Source: CAYVUB01 sp964454675
GTDB taxonomy: Bacteria > Bacteroidota > Bacteroidia > Flavobacteriales > Flavobacteriaceae
Assembly: GCA_964454675.1 (NCBI GenBank)
Contig: CAYVUB010000014.1
Location: forward strand, 1-64,000
Length of the DNA stretch: 64,000 bases
Reading direction: 5' to 3'
In this document: piece by piece, positions 42,197 through 51,063 of the stretch
Layout: the number at the start of each line of letters is the position of its first letter
Numbering within the stretch: position 1 is the stretch's first letter
Translations under genes and position numbers: made by a program
The notes under the pieces: generated by a model
The model's database searches: none
What the model was told of the DNA's origin: nothing
The model's input: the letters and a program-made list of their open reading frames with translations, nothing else

Positions 42197-43234
42197 ATGA
42201 AAAAAAATATTCAGGTATTTGATAATGTGTTACAACTTATAGGTAAGACGCCACTTATCAAATTAAACAAAATGACCTCAGGATTTGATGGGGAGTTCTT
42301 CGCTAAAGTAGAAGCATTTAATCCGGGTCACTCAACCAAAGACCGAATAGCACTTTACATTATAGAAGAAGCTGAACGTCAAGGTATTTTAAAACCGGGA
42401 GACACCATTATTGAAACCACTTCAGGAAATACGGGCTTTAGCATCGCTATGGTAAGTATTATTAAGGGGTATGAGTGTATTTTGGCAGTAAGCTCAAAAT
42501 CGTCGGCAGATAAAATCGATATGCTCAAATCTATGGGAGCACAAGTTTATGTGTGCCCTGCAAATGTAAGTGCCGATGACCCAAGGTCGTATTATCAGGT
42601 CGCACAGCGTTTGCACAACGAAATAAAAGGGTCTATATACATTAATCAGTATTTTAACCGGTTAAATATTGATGCACATTACAACACTACAGGTCCCGAA
42701 ATATGGGAGCAAACCGAAGGCGAAATCACGCATCTAATTGCTTGCAGCGGAACCGGCGGAACCATATCCGGAACAGCAAAATTTTTGAAAGAAAAAAATC
42801 CTGAAATAAAAATAATAGGCGTTGACGCTTATGGCTCTGTATTGAAAAAATACCATGAAACCAGAGAGTTTGATGAAAACGAAATATATCCTTACCGTAT
42901 AGAAGGTTTAGGAAAAAATCTCATTCCTACAGCCACAGATTTTGACGCCATTGACAAATTTGTAAAGGTAACCGATGAAGAAAGTGCTCATACAGCTCGC
43001 GAAATTACACGTACCGAAGGATTATTTGTCGGTTATACGAGTGGTGCAGCTATGCAGGCGTTAAAACAGCTTAATGATGAAGGCGAATTTAAACCCGGCG
43101 ATAAGGTTGTAGTTATTTTTCCCGATCACGGTTCGAGATATATGAGCAAAGTTTTTAGTGATAAGTGGATGGAAGAACAAGGCTTTTTTGACAGTAAAAG
43201 TGTATCTGCCGAAGCTATTCAATACATAAAATAA
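42197..43234 (+). CDS. Cysteine-synthase/CBS-like PLP enzyme, possible cysteate synthase
   Basis: A 345-residue fold-type II PLP enzyme. The PLP lysine is K48 in NPGHSTKDRIA, where standard cysteine synthases have SxSVKDR. The phosphate/substrate loop is TSGNTGFSIA and the glycine-rich PLP loop is CSGTGGTISG. The stretches GPEIWEQTEG and YRIEGLGKNLIPT resemble cystathionine beta-synthase-type enzymes. Members of this family in Bacteroidota have been linked to making cysteate for sulfonolipids. The next gene is an alpha-oxoamine synthase, so I infer a cysteate-synthase role as plausible. A plain O-acetylserine sulfhydrylase or CBS role is the alternative. Confidence 0.8.
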   Translation: MKKNIQVFDNVLQLIGKTPLIKLNKMTSGFDGEFFAKVEAFNPGHSTKDRIALYIIEEAERQGILKPGDTIIETTSGNTGFSIAMVSIIKGYECILAVSSKSSADKIDMLKSMGAQVYVCPANVSADDPRSYYQVAQRLHNEIKGSIYINQYFNRLNIDAHYNTTGPEIWEQTEGEITHLIACSGTGGTISGTAKFLKEKNPEIKIIGVDAYGSVLKKYHETREFDENEIYPYRIEGLGKNLIPTATDFDAIDKFVKVTDEESAHTAREITRTEGLFVGYTSGAAMQALKQLNDEGEFKPGDKVVVIFPDHGSRYMSKVFSDKWMEEQGFFDSKSVSAEAIQYIK

Positions 43235-43251
43235 CAAAACAATACTATATT

Positions 43252-43286
43252 AAAATCCTATTGCACTTATGTGATAGGATTTTTCC
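43252..43286 (+). terminator. Terminator after the cysteine-synthase-like gene
   Basis: A 9-bp outer stem (AAATCCTAT/ATAGGATTT) with an inner CAC/GTG pair and a T-run. It makes this gene and the next one separate transcription units. Confidence 0.8.
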
Positions 43287-43346
43287 TGTTTAAAAGGTTA
43301 TAAACAGCGGTTTATAATTAAATTATGCAATCATAAGATATTTATT

Positions 43347-43354
43347 TAATTTTG
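43347..43354 (+). promoter_or_regulatory. Candidate -7 box of the oxoamine synthase gene (TAATTTTG)
   Basis: An exact TAnnTTTG match, 30 bases before the start codon at 43385. It agrees with the terminator just upstream. Confidence 0.5.
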
Positions 43355-43384
43355 CCCCAAACTTAACAGACTAATTACAGATTA

Positions 43385-44641
43385 ATGAGAGATTTATTTG
43401 ATAAAATTTATAAAGATAAAGGGCCGCTTGGCAAGTGGGCTTCTCAGGCCGAAGGTTATTACGTATTCCCAAAATTGGAAGGAGAACTCGGACCGAGAAT
43501 GAAATTTCACGGGAAAGACATTTTAAACTGGAGCCTTAACGATTATTTAGGATTGGCAAACCATCCTGAAATCAGAAAAGTAGATGCCGAAGCAGCCCTG
43601 CAATACGGAGCGGCGTATCCTATGGGAGCCCGTATGATGAGCGGGCATACCAATACTCATGAGCAATTAGAAAGAGAACTGGCGGCATTTGTACAAAAAG
43701 AAGCCGCTTACCTGCTCAACTTCGGGTATCAGGGAATGGTGTCTATTATTGATTCTCTTGTAGGTAAAAATGACGTGATTGTTTATGATGTGGATTCTCA
43801 CGCCTGTATTATTGATGGGGTTCGTCTTCACCACGGAAAACGCTTTACATATAAGCACAATGATTTAGAAAGCATCGAGAAAAACCTTCAAAGAGCTACC
43901 AAACTTGCAGAAGAAACAGGAGGCGGAATTTTATTAATTACCGAAGGTGTTTTCGGGATGAGAGGTCAGCAGGGAAAACTTAAAGAAATTGTTGCTCTTA
44001 AAGAAAAATACAATTTCCGTTTGCTGGTTGATGATGCTCATGGTTTCGGAACACTTGGAAAAACAGGCGCAGGAGCAGGCGAGGAGCAAGGCGTACAAGA
44101 TCAGATAGATGTATATTTTTCTACATTTGCAAAATCTATGGCAAGTATCGGAGCTTTTGTGGCAGCAGATCAGGATATTATAGATTACCTGAAATACAAC
44201 TTGCGTTCTCAAATGTTTGCCAAATCATTACCAATGATTCAGACTGTAGGAGCTTTGAAACGTTTGGATATGTTACGCTCAATGCCCGAATTAAAAAATA
44301 AACTTTGGGAGAATGTAAACACATTACAAAACGGATTGAAATCAAGAGGTTTCGACATTGGAGATACCAATACGTGTGTAACGCCTGTTTACCTTAACGG
44401 AAGTATTCCGGAAGCTATGATGATGGTAAATGATTTGCGTGAAAACCACGGTATTTTCTTGTCAATCGTGGTGTATCCGGTAATACCAAAAGGAATAATT
44501 TTACTAAGAATGATTCCGACCGCTTCACATACGTTACAAGATATTGAGCAGACTCTGGAAGCTTTTGAAGCTATCAGGGAAAAGCTTACCAGCGGTATTT
44601 ATCTGAAATTAGCTTCAGAAAAAACGGTTGATGTGAGTTAA
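43385..44641 (+). CDS. Alpha-oxoamine synthase (serine palmitoyltransferase / cysteate acyltransferase-like)
   Basis: A 418-residue fold-type I PLP enzyme of the group that condenses an amino acid with an acyl thioester (SPT, KBL, BioF, ALAS). Marks: LNDYLGLANHPEIRK, GARMMSGHTNTHEQLERELA, LLNFGYQGM, ITEGVFGMRGQQGKL, LVDDAHGFGTLG and PLP lysine K250 in STFAKSMAS. The N-terminal extension and the MMSGHTNTH motif fit the flavobacterial lipid-forming branch, not BioF. Such enzymes make either sphinganine precursors from serine or 3-ketocapnine from cysteate. With the neighbour, the latter is plausible. The exact acceptor amino acid cannot be read. Confidence 0.85.
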   Translation: MRDLFDKIYKDKGPLGKWASQAEGYYVFPKLEGELGPRMKFHGKDILNWSLNDYLGLANHPEIRKVDAEAALQYGAAYPMGARMMSGHTNTHEQLERELAAFVQKEAAYLLNFGYQGMVSIIDSLVGKNDVIVYDVDSHACIIDGVRLHHGKRFTYKHNDLESIEKNLQRATKLAEETGGGILLITEGVFGMRGQQGKLKEIVALKEKYNFRLLVDDAHGFGTLGKTGAGAGEEQGVQDQIDVYFSTFAKSMASIGAFVAADQDIIDYLKYNLRSQMFAKSLPMIQTVGALKRLDMLRSMPELKNKLWENVNTLQNGLKSRGFDIGDTNTCVTPVYLNGSIPEAMMMVNDLRENHGIFLSIVVYPVIPKGIILLRMIPTASHTLQDIEQTLEAFEAIREKLTSGIYLKLASEKTVDVS

Positions 44642-44686
44642 TTAACAACTTTCAGAATGAAGTTTAAATCGACTTCAATATATAAA

Positions 44687-44719
44687 AGCCATTTCTAAAT
44701 TTTAGAAGTGGCTTTTTTT
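44687..44719 (+). terminator. Terminator after the oxoamine synthase gene
   Basis: An 11-bp stem (AGCCATTTCTA against TAGAAGTGGCT, one wobble), a short A/T loop and seven T. Confidence 0.88.
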
Positions 44720-44721
44720 CA

Positions 44722-44729
44722 TACATTTG
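44722..44729 (+). promoter_or_regulatory. Candidate -7 box of the DUF2339 gene (TACATTTG)
   Basis: An exact TAnnTTTG match directly behind the terminator T-run, 24 bases before the start codon at 44754. The -33 position would fall within the terminator hairpin. Confidence 0.45.
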
Positions 44730-44753
44730 AAAATAATCTAATCCATTTTAAGT

Positions 44754-47081
44754 ATGGAACATAACCCGCAAAAATTAGAAGAGCTAATCAAACGATTGGA
44801 AGAACTCTCACAAAAACAAGAGTTTTTTTCAAGAGAAATAAGAAGTCTTCATTCTGAAATTCAGTTTTTGAAATTAGGACAATCTGTTTTTAAATCAGAA
44901 GAAAAAACGGAAATCCCTGAGATTAAACCCGAACCCGTTGCGCCGGTTATTGAACCAAAAGTCGCCGAAAAACCACAGGTTCAAAATGTTCCAAAATCAC
45001 AACCGCTTAAAAAACCTAAGCAGCCATCCGATTTAGAAAAAATAATAGGCGAAAGCTGGATAAACAAAATCGGGATTTTGATTTTGGTAATCGGGGTTGC
45101 CATAGGTGCAAAATATTCCATCGAAAACAATTTAATAAGTCCGTTAACCAGAATTATCTTAGGCTATGTAACAGGAACAGGACTGTTGGGATTTGGTATA
45201 AAACTCAAGGAAAAATATGAAAGTTACAGTGCTGTTTTAGTTAGTGGTGCCATGGCCATTTTTTATTTTATAACCTATTTTGCTTATGATTTTTACGGAT
45301 TGATTCCGCAGATAATGGCGTTTGCTTTAATGGTAATTTTTACGGTTTTTACCGTTTTTGCAGCACTCAAATACAACCGTTCGGTTATAGCACATATAGG
45401 TTTGGTTGGTGCTTATGCCGTTCCGTTTTTGCTTTCTAACGATTCGGGAAATGCCACGGTTTTGTTTTCTTACATTGCTATCATCAATCTTGGTATTTTG
45501 GTTGTTTCAGTTAAAAAATACTGGAAATCATTGTATTATGCGGCATTTTTTCTCACATGGCTGATTTTTGCAGTTTGGTTTTGGGATAGTTACTATTACC
45601 AAGACCATAAGGTATTGGCTTTTGTCTTTGCCACTCTTTTCTTTTTAATGTTTTATGCAGTTGCTGTTACAAACCGCATTATTCAGGAACAAAAATTAGC
45701 AAAAAGGGATATTATCCTCATATTACTCAATTCGTTTATCTACTTCGGGTTTGGTTACGGAATTTTAAATCAGGGAATTACAGAACACTATTTAGGTTTG
45801 TTTACCTTGTTTAATGCTGCTGTTCATTTTGTAGTCGGGTATAGTATCCGAAACAAAAAATTAGCAGATAACAATCTGTTTTATTTGGTTTTGGGATTGG
45901 TATTTACGTTCATTACCATTGCAATTCCTGTTCAGCTGGATGGAAATTGGGTTACGTTGCTTTGGATTGCTCAGGCAGTGCTGTTGTTTTGGATAGGCAG
46001 GACAAAAGGCGTTTTTATGTACGAAAAAATATCGTATGTTATAATGGCTCTGGCTTTTATGAGTTTGCTTCACGATTGGGAAAGTTATTCTTACACGCAA
46101 AGCAACGCATTTTTTAATGTGGTATTTTTAACATCTCTTCTGGTGGCTGCCGCTTATGGTTACATTACGTATTTGGGAACTAAAAAGGAATATATTGTAG
46201 CTCAAAACCAAAACAGTCTTACAAATGCAATGAAAGTCATTATTCCCGTTTTGTTGATTATTGTGAGCTATTTTACGTTTAACAATGAGATAAGCCTGTA
46301 TTTTGAAAACTGGTTTAAAAGTTCTGCTGTTAATTCAGAAAATAATGACGGATATTCAAATTATTATGCGCACTATAATTACTTCATTCCCAGCTTAAAA
46401 AGTGTTTTTCTCATAGGATATTCTATTGTGTTTTTTAGTGTGCTTTCGGTTTTTAATGTCCTGAAAATAAAAAGTAAAGTTCTTGGGCTACTTGCAATTA
46501 TTTTTACGGTAATCACATTGTTTTCATCACAAACAATCGGATTGTATTTTCTGGGCGAACTTCGAGAAGCATACATTGACAGAGCTTCAAATGAATTTTA
46601 TCAAATAGGTTTCGGATATGTGCTGGTAAGATATGTTCTTTTTGCTTGTGCGGCTTTCGGGGTTTATTCTCTGTTTAAATACATAAAACAGGAATTTATG
46701 AGTCCGATGAATAAGGGTCTGAAGTTTTTAGCAGAATTGGTTTTCTACGTTTTTATTTTGTGCTTTTTGAGTAATGAGCTTATTACCTGGCTGGATTTGG
46801 CAGGAAACAAAGGTGTTTTCAAATTAGGATTGAGCATTTTATGGGGCGTTTATGCATTGTTTTTGATTTCTCTGGGAATTTACAAACGAAAAAAATATTT
46901 GAGAATAGGAGCGATTGTACTATTTGCAATTACACTCATCAAGTTATTTCTTTATGATATTACGCATCTTAATACCATTTCAAAAACCATTGTATTTATC
47001 AGTTTGGGTATTTTATTGTTAATTATTTCGTTTTTGTATAACAAGTTTAAAGACAAAATTTCGGAAGATGGACAAAATTAA
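44754..47081 (+). CDS. DUF2339 polytopic membrane protein
   Basis: A 775-residue protein. Residues 1-45 form a coiled coil (PQKLEELIKRLEELSQKQ…), then a Pro/Lys/Glu-rich linker to about 95. The DUF2339 signature (LEKIIGESWINKIGILILVIGVAIG) follows, and then about 20 membrane helices fill the rest. The function of DUF2339 is unknown. It is paired with a DUF3999 gene whose start overlaps its 3' end by 14 bp, a known neighbourhood, so the two likely form one envelope complex. Confidence 0.9.
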   Translation: MEHNPQKLEELIKRLEELSQKQEFFSREIRSLHSEIQFLKLGQSVFKSEEKTEIPEIKPEPVAPVIEPKVAEKPQVQNVPKSQPLKKPKQPSDLEKIIGESWINKIGILILVIGVAIGAKYSIENNLISPLTRIILGYVTGTGLLGFGIKLKEKYESYSAVLVSGAMAIFYFITYFAYDFYGLIPQIMAFALMVIFTVFTVFAALKYNRSVIAHIGLVGAYAVPFLLSNDSGNATVLFSYIAIINLGILVVSVKKYWKSLYYAAFFLTWLIFAVWFWDSYYYQDHKVLAFVFATLFFLMFYAVAVTNRIIQEQKLAKRDIILILLNSFIYFGFGYGILNQGITEHYLGLFTLFNAAVHFVVGYSIRNKKLADNNLFYLVLGLVFTFITIAIPVQLDGNWVTLLWIAQAVLLFWIGRTKGVFMYEKISYVIMALAFMSLLHDWESYSYTQSNAFFNVVFLTSLLVAAAYGYITYLGTKKEYIVAQNQNSLTNAMKVIIPVLLIIVSYFTFNNEISLYFENWFKSSAVNSENNDGYSNYYAHYNYFIPSLKSVFLIGYSIVFFSVLSVFNVLKIKSKVLGLLAIIFTVITLFSSQTIGLYFLGELREAYIDRASNEFYQIGFGYVLVRYVLFACAAFGVYSLFKYIKQEFMSPMNKGLKFLAELVFYVFILCFLSNELITWLDLAGNKGVFKLGLSILWGVYALFLISLGIYKRKKYLRIGAIVLFAITLIKLFLYDITHLNTISKTIVFISLGILLLIISFLYNKFKDKISEDGQN

Positions 47082-48321
47082 ATTAATCGTTTTTATAGTA
47101 GTATTAGGACTTCAATTTAACGGATATTCCCAAGAAGGTTTTTTGTACAAACGAAAAATAAACATCAAAAAAGATACTTTAAAGTGGAGTTCTGTTGAGA
47201 TTCCCGATGATATTTATGACAAAGTAAAACCCGATTTGTCTGATATTCGGATTTTTAGTTTTACTGAAAATGATACGGTTGAAGTTCCTTATTTGTTAAA
47301 AATAGAACCGAATTTTTATTTTTCTAATAGGTTGGATGGAAAAATCATTAACAAATCTTCTTCGGATTCAAAATTTTATTTTACCATTGAAATTTACGAA
47401 ACTAATAGAGTTCTGAATACCATTGATTTATCTTTTGATAATGAAAATTTTGATTGGAAAATAGATTTGCAAGGAAGCTATAATCAAAATGAATGGTTTA
47501 CCATTTTGGAAGATTACAGGATTCTTTCTATAAAAAATTCAGAAACGGATTATCGTTTTGAAAAGTTGGTTTTTGAGGATTCCAAGTATAAATTTTACAG
47601 AATTTCCATTGAAACCAACCAAGAACCAAAACCGAAAGATTTCTTTTTGTATGGAGAAGTTAGGAATGAAAAAAATCTGTTCAGAACATTAAGTATAAAA
47701 GATTTTTTATCTAAAAATGATAAAAAGAATAAGCAAACAATTATTGAATTTTCTTTGAAAAATAAATTACCGGTTCACTCTTTGAAACTGAATGTAAATG
47801 ATGAGTTTTTATATCACAGACCCATTGTAATAGAATATTTATCAGACAGTACAAAAACCGAAAAAGGCTGGATAAAGCATTATAAACATTTTTCTTCGGG
47901 AATTATCTCATCAAAAGAAAAGACAGATTTTGTATGTTACACCAGTTTGAAATATATAGTTAAAGATTTCAGAATTATAATTGATAATCAGGATAATATT
48001 CCTTTGAGTTTAAATTCGGTTGATATAAATCTTTTAGATCACAGATTGATTTTTGACAGGCTTGCTCAAACGGATTTGTATTTGTATTACGGAAATACGG
48101 AAAGTTATAAACCTTTGTACGATATAGAAAAATACAGAAATTTTCTTAATGAAACCGAAATAAAACCCAATACAACTCTTTTAGATGAAATTTTAATTTC
48201 AAAAGACGAAACCGTTCAAAAACCATTATTTGAAAACAAACTCTGGCTTTGGGGAATGATGATTTTGATGATTGTAATTCTCGGGTATTTCAGCCTAAAA
48301 ATGATTTCTAAAAAAGAGTAA
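47068..48321 (+). CDS. DUF3999 family envelope protein
   Basis: A 417-residue protein with a signal peptide (residues 1-22, NGYSQ), a large beta-rich periplasmic part (EIPDDIYDKVKPDLSDIRIF…, WKIDLQGSYNQNEWFTIL…), and a C-terminal membrane span (LWLWGMMILMIVILGYFSLKM) with a short cytosolic Lys tail. Discoidin-like jelly-roll strands are suggested by the repeated W and Y pattern but I cannot confirm this. It is translationally coupled to DUF2339. Its stop is 7 bp from that of the convergent acetyltransferase-like gene. Confidence 0.85.
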   Translation: MDKIKLIVFIVVLGLQFNGYSQEGFLYKRKINIKKDTLKWSSVEIPDDIYDKVKPDLSDIRIFSFTENDTVEVPYLLKIEPNFYFSNRLDGKIINKSSSDSKFYFTIEIYETNRVLNTIDLSFDNENFDWKIDLQGSYNQNEWFTILEDYRILSIKNSETDYRFEKLVFEDSKYKFYRISIETNQEPKPKDFFLYGEVRNEKNLFRTLSIKDFLSKNDKKNKQTIIEFSLKNKLPVHSLKLNVNDEFLYHRPIVIEYLSDSTKTEKGWIKHYKHFSSGIISSKEKTDFVCYTSLKYIVKDFRIIIDNQDNIPLSLNSVDINLLDHRLIFDRLAQTDLYLYYGNTESYKPLYDIEKYRNFLNETEIKPNTTLLDEILISKDETVQKPLFENKLWLWGMMILMIVILGYFSLKMISKKE

Positions 48322-48328
48322 ACTACAA

Positions 48329-49450
48329 CTACCCGATGTTTTTTCTGTACGTCACACGGCGTTTAAAAATTTCGGGTTCAAAGTGTTTCCATATTTGATG
48401 TATGGCAATATTATCTTCTAATTCGGGTGTGCGAATACAGGTTTCAATACCTTTTTCGGTAAAGGTTTTATGGTATTCGTTAAAAATGACGGCATGAACG
48501 CCTTTGTTTTGATATTCGGGATGCACACCTATAAGGTAAAATATAGCATCTTTACTGTGTTTTCTTGCATGAAGAATATGACGAAATCCAAACGGGAACA
48601 GCTTGCCATTCATCTTTTTTAATGCTTTTGAAAACGAAGGCATAACAATGGCAAATGCGATAAGATTATCGTTTTTGTCGGCTACAAATTTGATATATTC
48701 AGGATTGATAAATCTTATGAATTTATTTTTAAAGTAAGCTTTTTGGATGTCTGTAATAGCAACAAATGACGATAATGATGCGTACGACTCGTTAAATAAA
48801 TCAAACATTCTGTCGGCATACGCCATAACATCGGCTGTTTTTGTGAAGTTTACAGGTTTTAGTTCATAACGTTTTTTTACCAATTCTTGTGCTTTTGTAA
48901 AAAATTCCGGTTTGGCATTCTTAAAAGGAAAACGATTTTCAGAGTACCGTTTTTCAACTGTAAAACCGAGTTTTTCAAAATGTTCAATATAATACGGATA
49001 ATTGTACCAGGTAATCATACTTCCCATTTCGTTAAATCCTTCGGTCAGCAAACCTACTTTATCAAGATTTGAAAATCCTACGGGACCTTCCATATATTCA
49101 AGTTTGTTCAGCTTTCCTATTTCTTCGATTTTTTCGAGCAGTGACCGTGTAACATCTACATCATCAATGACATCAAACCAGCCAAAGCGCATTTTTCTTT
49201 GCTTTTGGCCGTTTACTTCCAGCCAGTTGATAATAGCCGCTATGCGTCCCGCAACAGCATTGTCCTTATATGCCAGAAAAAACCGGGCTTCGGCATCTTT
49301 AAAAACCGGATTTTTTTCTTTGCTGAAAGTTTCCAATTCCTGACTTATGATGGGAGGTACCCAATATTCACAATCTTTATACAGTTGAAACGGAAATTTC
49401 ACAAAAGTTTTTAAATCTTTTGCCGAATGGATTTCTTTAATGGTAATCAT
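48329..49450 (-). CDS. GNAT-like N-acetyltransferase family protein (YghO-like)
   Basis: A 373-residue cytosolic protein. The start (FVKFPFQLYKDCEYWVPPI…ARFFLAYKDNAVAGRIAAIIN) and the C-terminal GNAT acetyl-CoA motif (IGVHPEYQNKGVHAVIFNEYHKTF) match the large YghO-type family of GNAT proteins. GPVGFSNLDKVGLLTEGF in the middle is also typical. Substrate unknown. It is upstream-coupled to the next gene only in the sense of strand and a 3-bp gap: the MetA-like barrel gene ends at 49454. Confidence 0.78.
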   Translation of the reverse strand: MITIKEIHSAKDLKTFVKFPFQLYKDCEYWVPPIISQELETFSKEKNPVFKDAEARFFLAYKDNAVAGRIAAIINWLEVNGQKQRKMRFGWFDVIDDVDVTRSLLEKIEEIGKLNKLEYMEGPVGFSNLDKVGLLTEGFNEMGSMITWYNYPYYIEHFEKLGFTVEKRYSENRFPFKNAKPEFFTKAQELVKKRYELKPVNFTKTADVMAYADRMFDLFNESYASLSSFVAITDIQKAYFKNKFIRFINPEYIKFVADKNDNLIAFAIVMPSFSKALKKMNGKLFPFGFRHILHARKHSKDAIFYLIGVHPEYQNKGVHAVIFNEYHKTFTEKGIETCIRTPELEDNIAIHQIWKHFEPEIFKRRVTYRKNIG

Positions 49451-49453
49451 ACA

Positions 49454-50437
49454 TTAATCTGTTACGGGGTCATCATCAGTGTTAAAATCGTCACGCTTTT
49501 GGTTCTTTTTCTTGTTTGATTGACGTTTGCCTTCCTCTTTGGCAGAACCGCCGTTATCAACAATTTTGTCTTTATGAAAATCAAAACGATAGGATGCGCC
49601 AATACTCGCATTAAAAACCGAAGGTGTATCTTTTGTGTTGAGGGTAACAATGGCATCAAGCTGAAAATCTTTTGACATTAAATAAGCACCGCCAAACCGG
49701 AATAAATTATCGGCATAAAAATCGCTTTTAATACCATGTGTTTCGGCAAAAATGCTCCATTTCATATTAATGGCGTGCGTTAAGGTAATGATGTAGTGAA
49801 AATCTGAATAGTCGGTGCCAATACGGTCTTTTATTAAATTGATGACAAAAACCCAGCCGCCGTTAAAGTTGTTTTGAGAAATTACGGCAATTTTTGGGCT
49901 AAAGCCTTCAATTCCGGGTGCAGTGTACGGATTATTTTTTGAATCGAAATTTGCACCGGCATATACCGCAACCGCAGGAATCAACGATTTCCATTTGAAT
50001 TTCCGGTTGGCTTTCCAACTGTATAAATTGGGTTTTTCTTCTTTGGCGTTTCTATACGGATCGTAAATCATGTATTTGGCACCAATGGTAAAATTCTTAA
50101 AATTTGAACGTGTATTTTCCTGAGGAATACTCGTGCCATTGTATGTAAAGGTATCGTTTTGATAGGCGCCGTCGAGTATCAGCTCTAATTCTTCAAAAAT
50201 CAAACCGTAACGTGCAGCAAAATCTACCCCAAAGCCCGATACGTCATAGTTTAACCGTGAATGGTCTTCATTAACCATTAACAAACCGGTTTCAAGCTGT
50301 ATAACGTTAGGACCAACAGCAAATGCACTTTGCGATTTTCCGGGACGGTTGGAATTGATAACATCGGTATATTGGCTGTAACCGGCAATTGAGAATAAAA
50401 AAAACAGAATGGTTAAGTTTTGGTTGATGCGCTGCAT
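49454..50437 (-). CDS. MetA-pathway-of-phenol-degradation-like outer-membrane protein
   Basis: A 327-residue predicted barrel. A signal peptide (to about residue 21, AGYSQ) is followed by INSNRPGKSQSAFAVGPNVIQLETGL, the hallmark start of the Phenol_MetA_deg family, and then alternating strands (LNYDVSGFGVDFAARYGLIFEELELILDGAY…). These proteins are annotated as transporters, but the role is unproven and phenol metabolism is not implied. The last strand (ASIGASYRFDF) is followed by a polar tail of about 40 residues rich in Lys and Asp. It is the first gene of a two-gene minus-strand unit. Confidence 0.82.
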   Translation of the reverse strand: MQRINQNLTILFFLFSIAGYSQYTDVINSNRPGKSQSAFAVGPNVIQLETGLLMVNEDHSRLNYDVSGFGVDFAARYGLIFEELELILDGAYQNDTFTYNGTSIPQENTRSNFKNFTIGAKYMIYDPYRNAKEEKPNLYSWKANRKFKWKSLIPAVAVYAGANFDSKNNPYTAPGIEGFSPKIAVISQNNFNGGWVFVINLIKDRIGTDYSDFHYIITLTHAINMKWSIFAETHGIKSDFYADNLFRFGGAYLMSKDFQLDAIVTLNTKDTPSVFNASIGASYRFDFHKDKIVDNGGSAKEEGKRQSNKKKNQKRDDFNTDDDPVTD

Positions 50438-50742
50438 AATGAGATTTGTTTAGTTTCAAAACGACATAAATTTTTATCCCGAAATTTTGGGATAAATATA
50501 CGTAAACACAATGAGAAAATTTATATTGAGTTTACTTCTGACCGAATTATCAAAATATTTTTTCACAGAAGAAATATAGAGATTTTATATTTTTTTTAAG
50601 TATTTATAACTCATTTTAAATGCTGAGAATTGTATTTTTGAAAGCCCATAATAGGTATTTAACGAATAAAAGCCGTAATTATTAAATTAAATTATTTTTA
50701 ATCAATGTTTTACGGGCTATTAGGAAGATAATTTTTTTATAT
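50438..50742. other. Divergent intergenic region without a gene
   Basis: A 305-bp, AT-rich stretch between the MetA-like gene (minus) and the DUF4834 gene (plus). It holds a perfect hairpin at 50473-50496 and an exact -7 box at 50633-50640 (TATTTTTG), about 100 bases before the DUF4834 start, which would give a long leader. The only small frame (50511-50579, 22 codons) is not convincing. Confidence 0.6.
50473..50496. repeat. Perfect 8-bp hairpin (TTTATCCC/GGGATAAA)
   Basis: The arms flank an 8-base loop. There is no T-run in either direction, so it is probably another intergenic palindrome and not a terminator. Confidence 0.5.
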
Positions 50743-51033
50743 ATGCTACAAACCGCATCTTTAAACGGATTTCTTAAAACCGTTTTGATTATTTTATTGG
50801 TTTACTACGGAATAAAGATTCTTTCCCGGATTTTTGCGCCGTACCTTATACGATACATGTCAAAAAAAGTACAGCAACGTTTTGGTGAGCAATTTCAACA
50901 GCAATACCGGCAGCAAAATGCCCAAACCCACAGGGAAAAAGAAGGTGAAACGGTTATTGATAAAATGCCTCATACCCAAAAGACTTCAAATAAAAACGTT
51001 GGCGAATACATAGATTACGAAGAAATTGATTAA
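50743..51033 (+). CDS. DUF4834 family small membrane protein
   Basis: A 96-residue protein with one N-terminal membrane segment (FLKTVLIILLVYYGIKILSRIF) and a polar, Gln-rich tail ending GEYIDYEEID. This layout and ending are typical of DUF4834 in Flavobacteriia. The function is unknown. It lies 30 bp before the YfhO gene on the same strand and likely shares its transcript. Confidence 0.85.
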   Translation: MLQTASLNGFLKTVLIILLVYYGIKILSRIFAPYLIRYMSKKVQQRFGEQFQQQYRQQNAQTHREKEGETVIDKMPHTQKTSNKNVGEYIDYEEID

Positions 51034-51063
51034 TTTTCAAAACTCACTATTATACAACCATAC

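Noticed and set aside
49454..50437. Phenol degradation pathway gene
   Set aside because: Only the barrel family name refers to phenol; no aromatic degradation enzymes are nearby.
50473..50496. Intrinsic terminator
   Set aside because: No T-run follows on either strand, and no gene ends there.
50511..50579. 22-codon frame in the divergent region
   Set aside because: Too short, no terminator or promoter in fitting places and no recognisable pattern.
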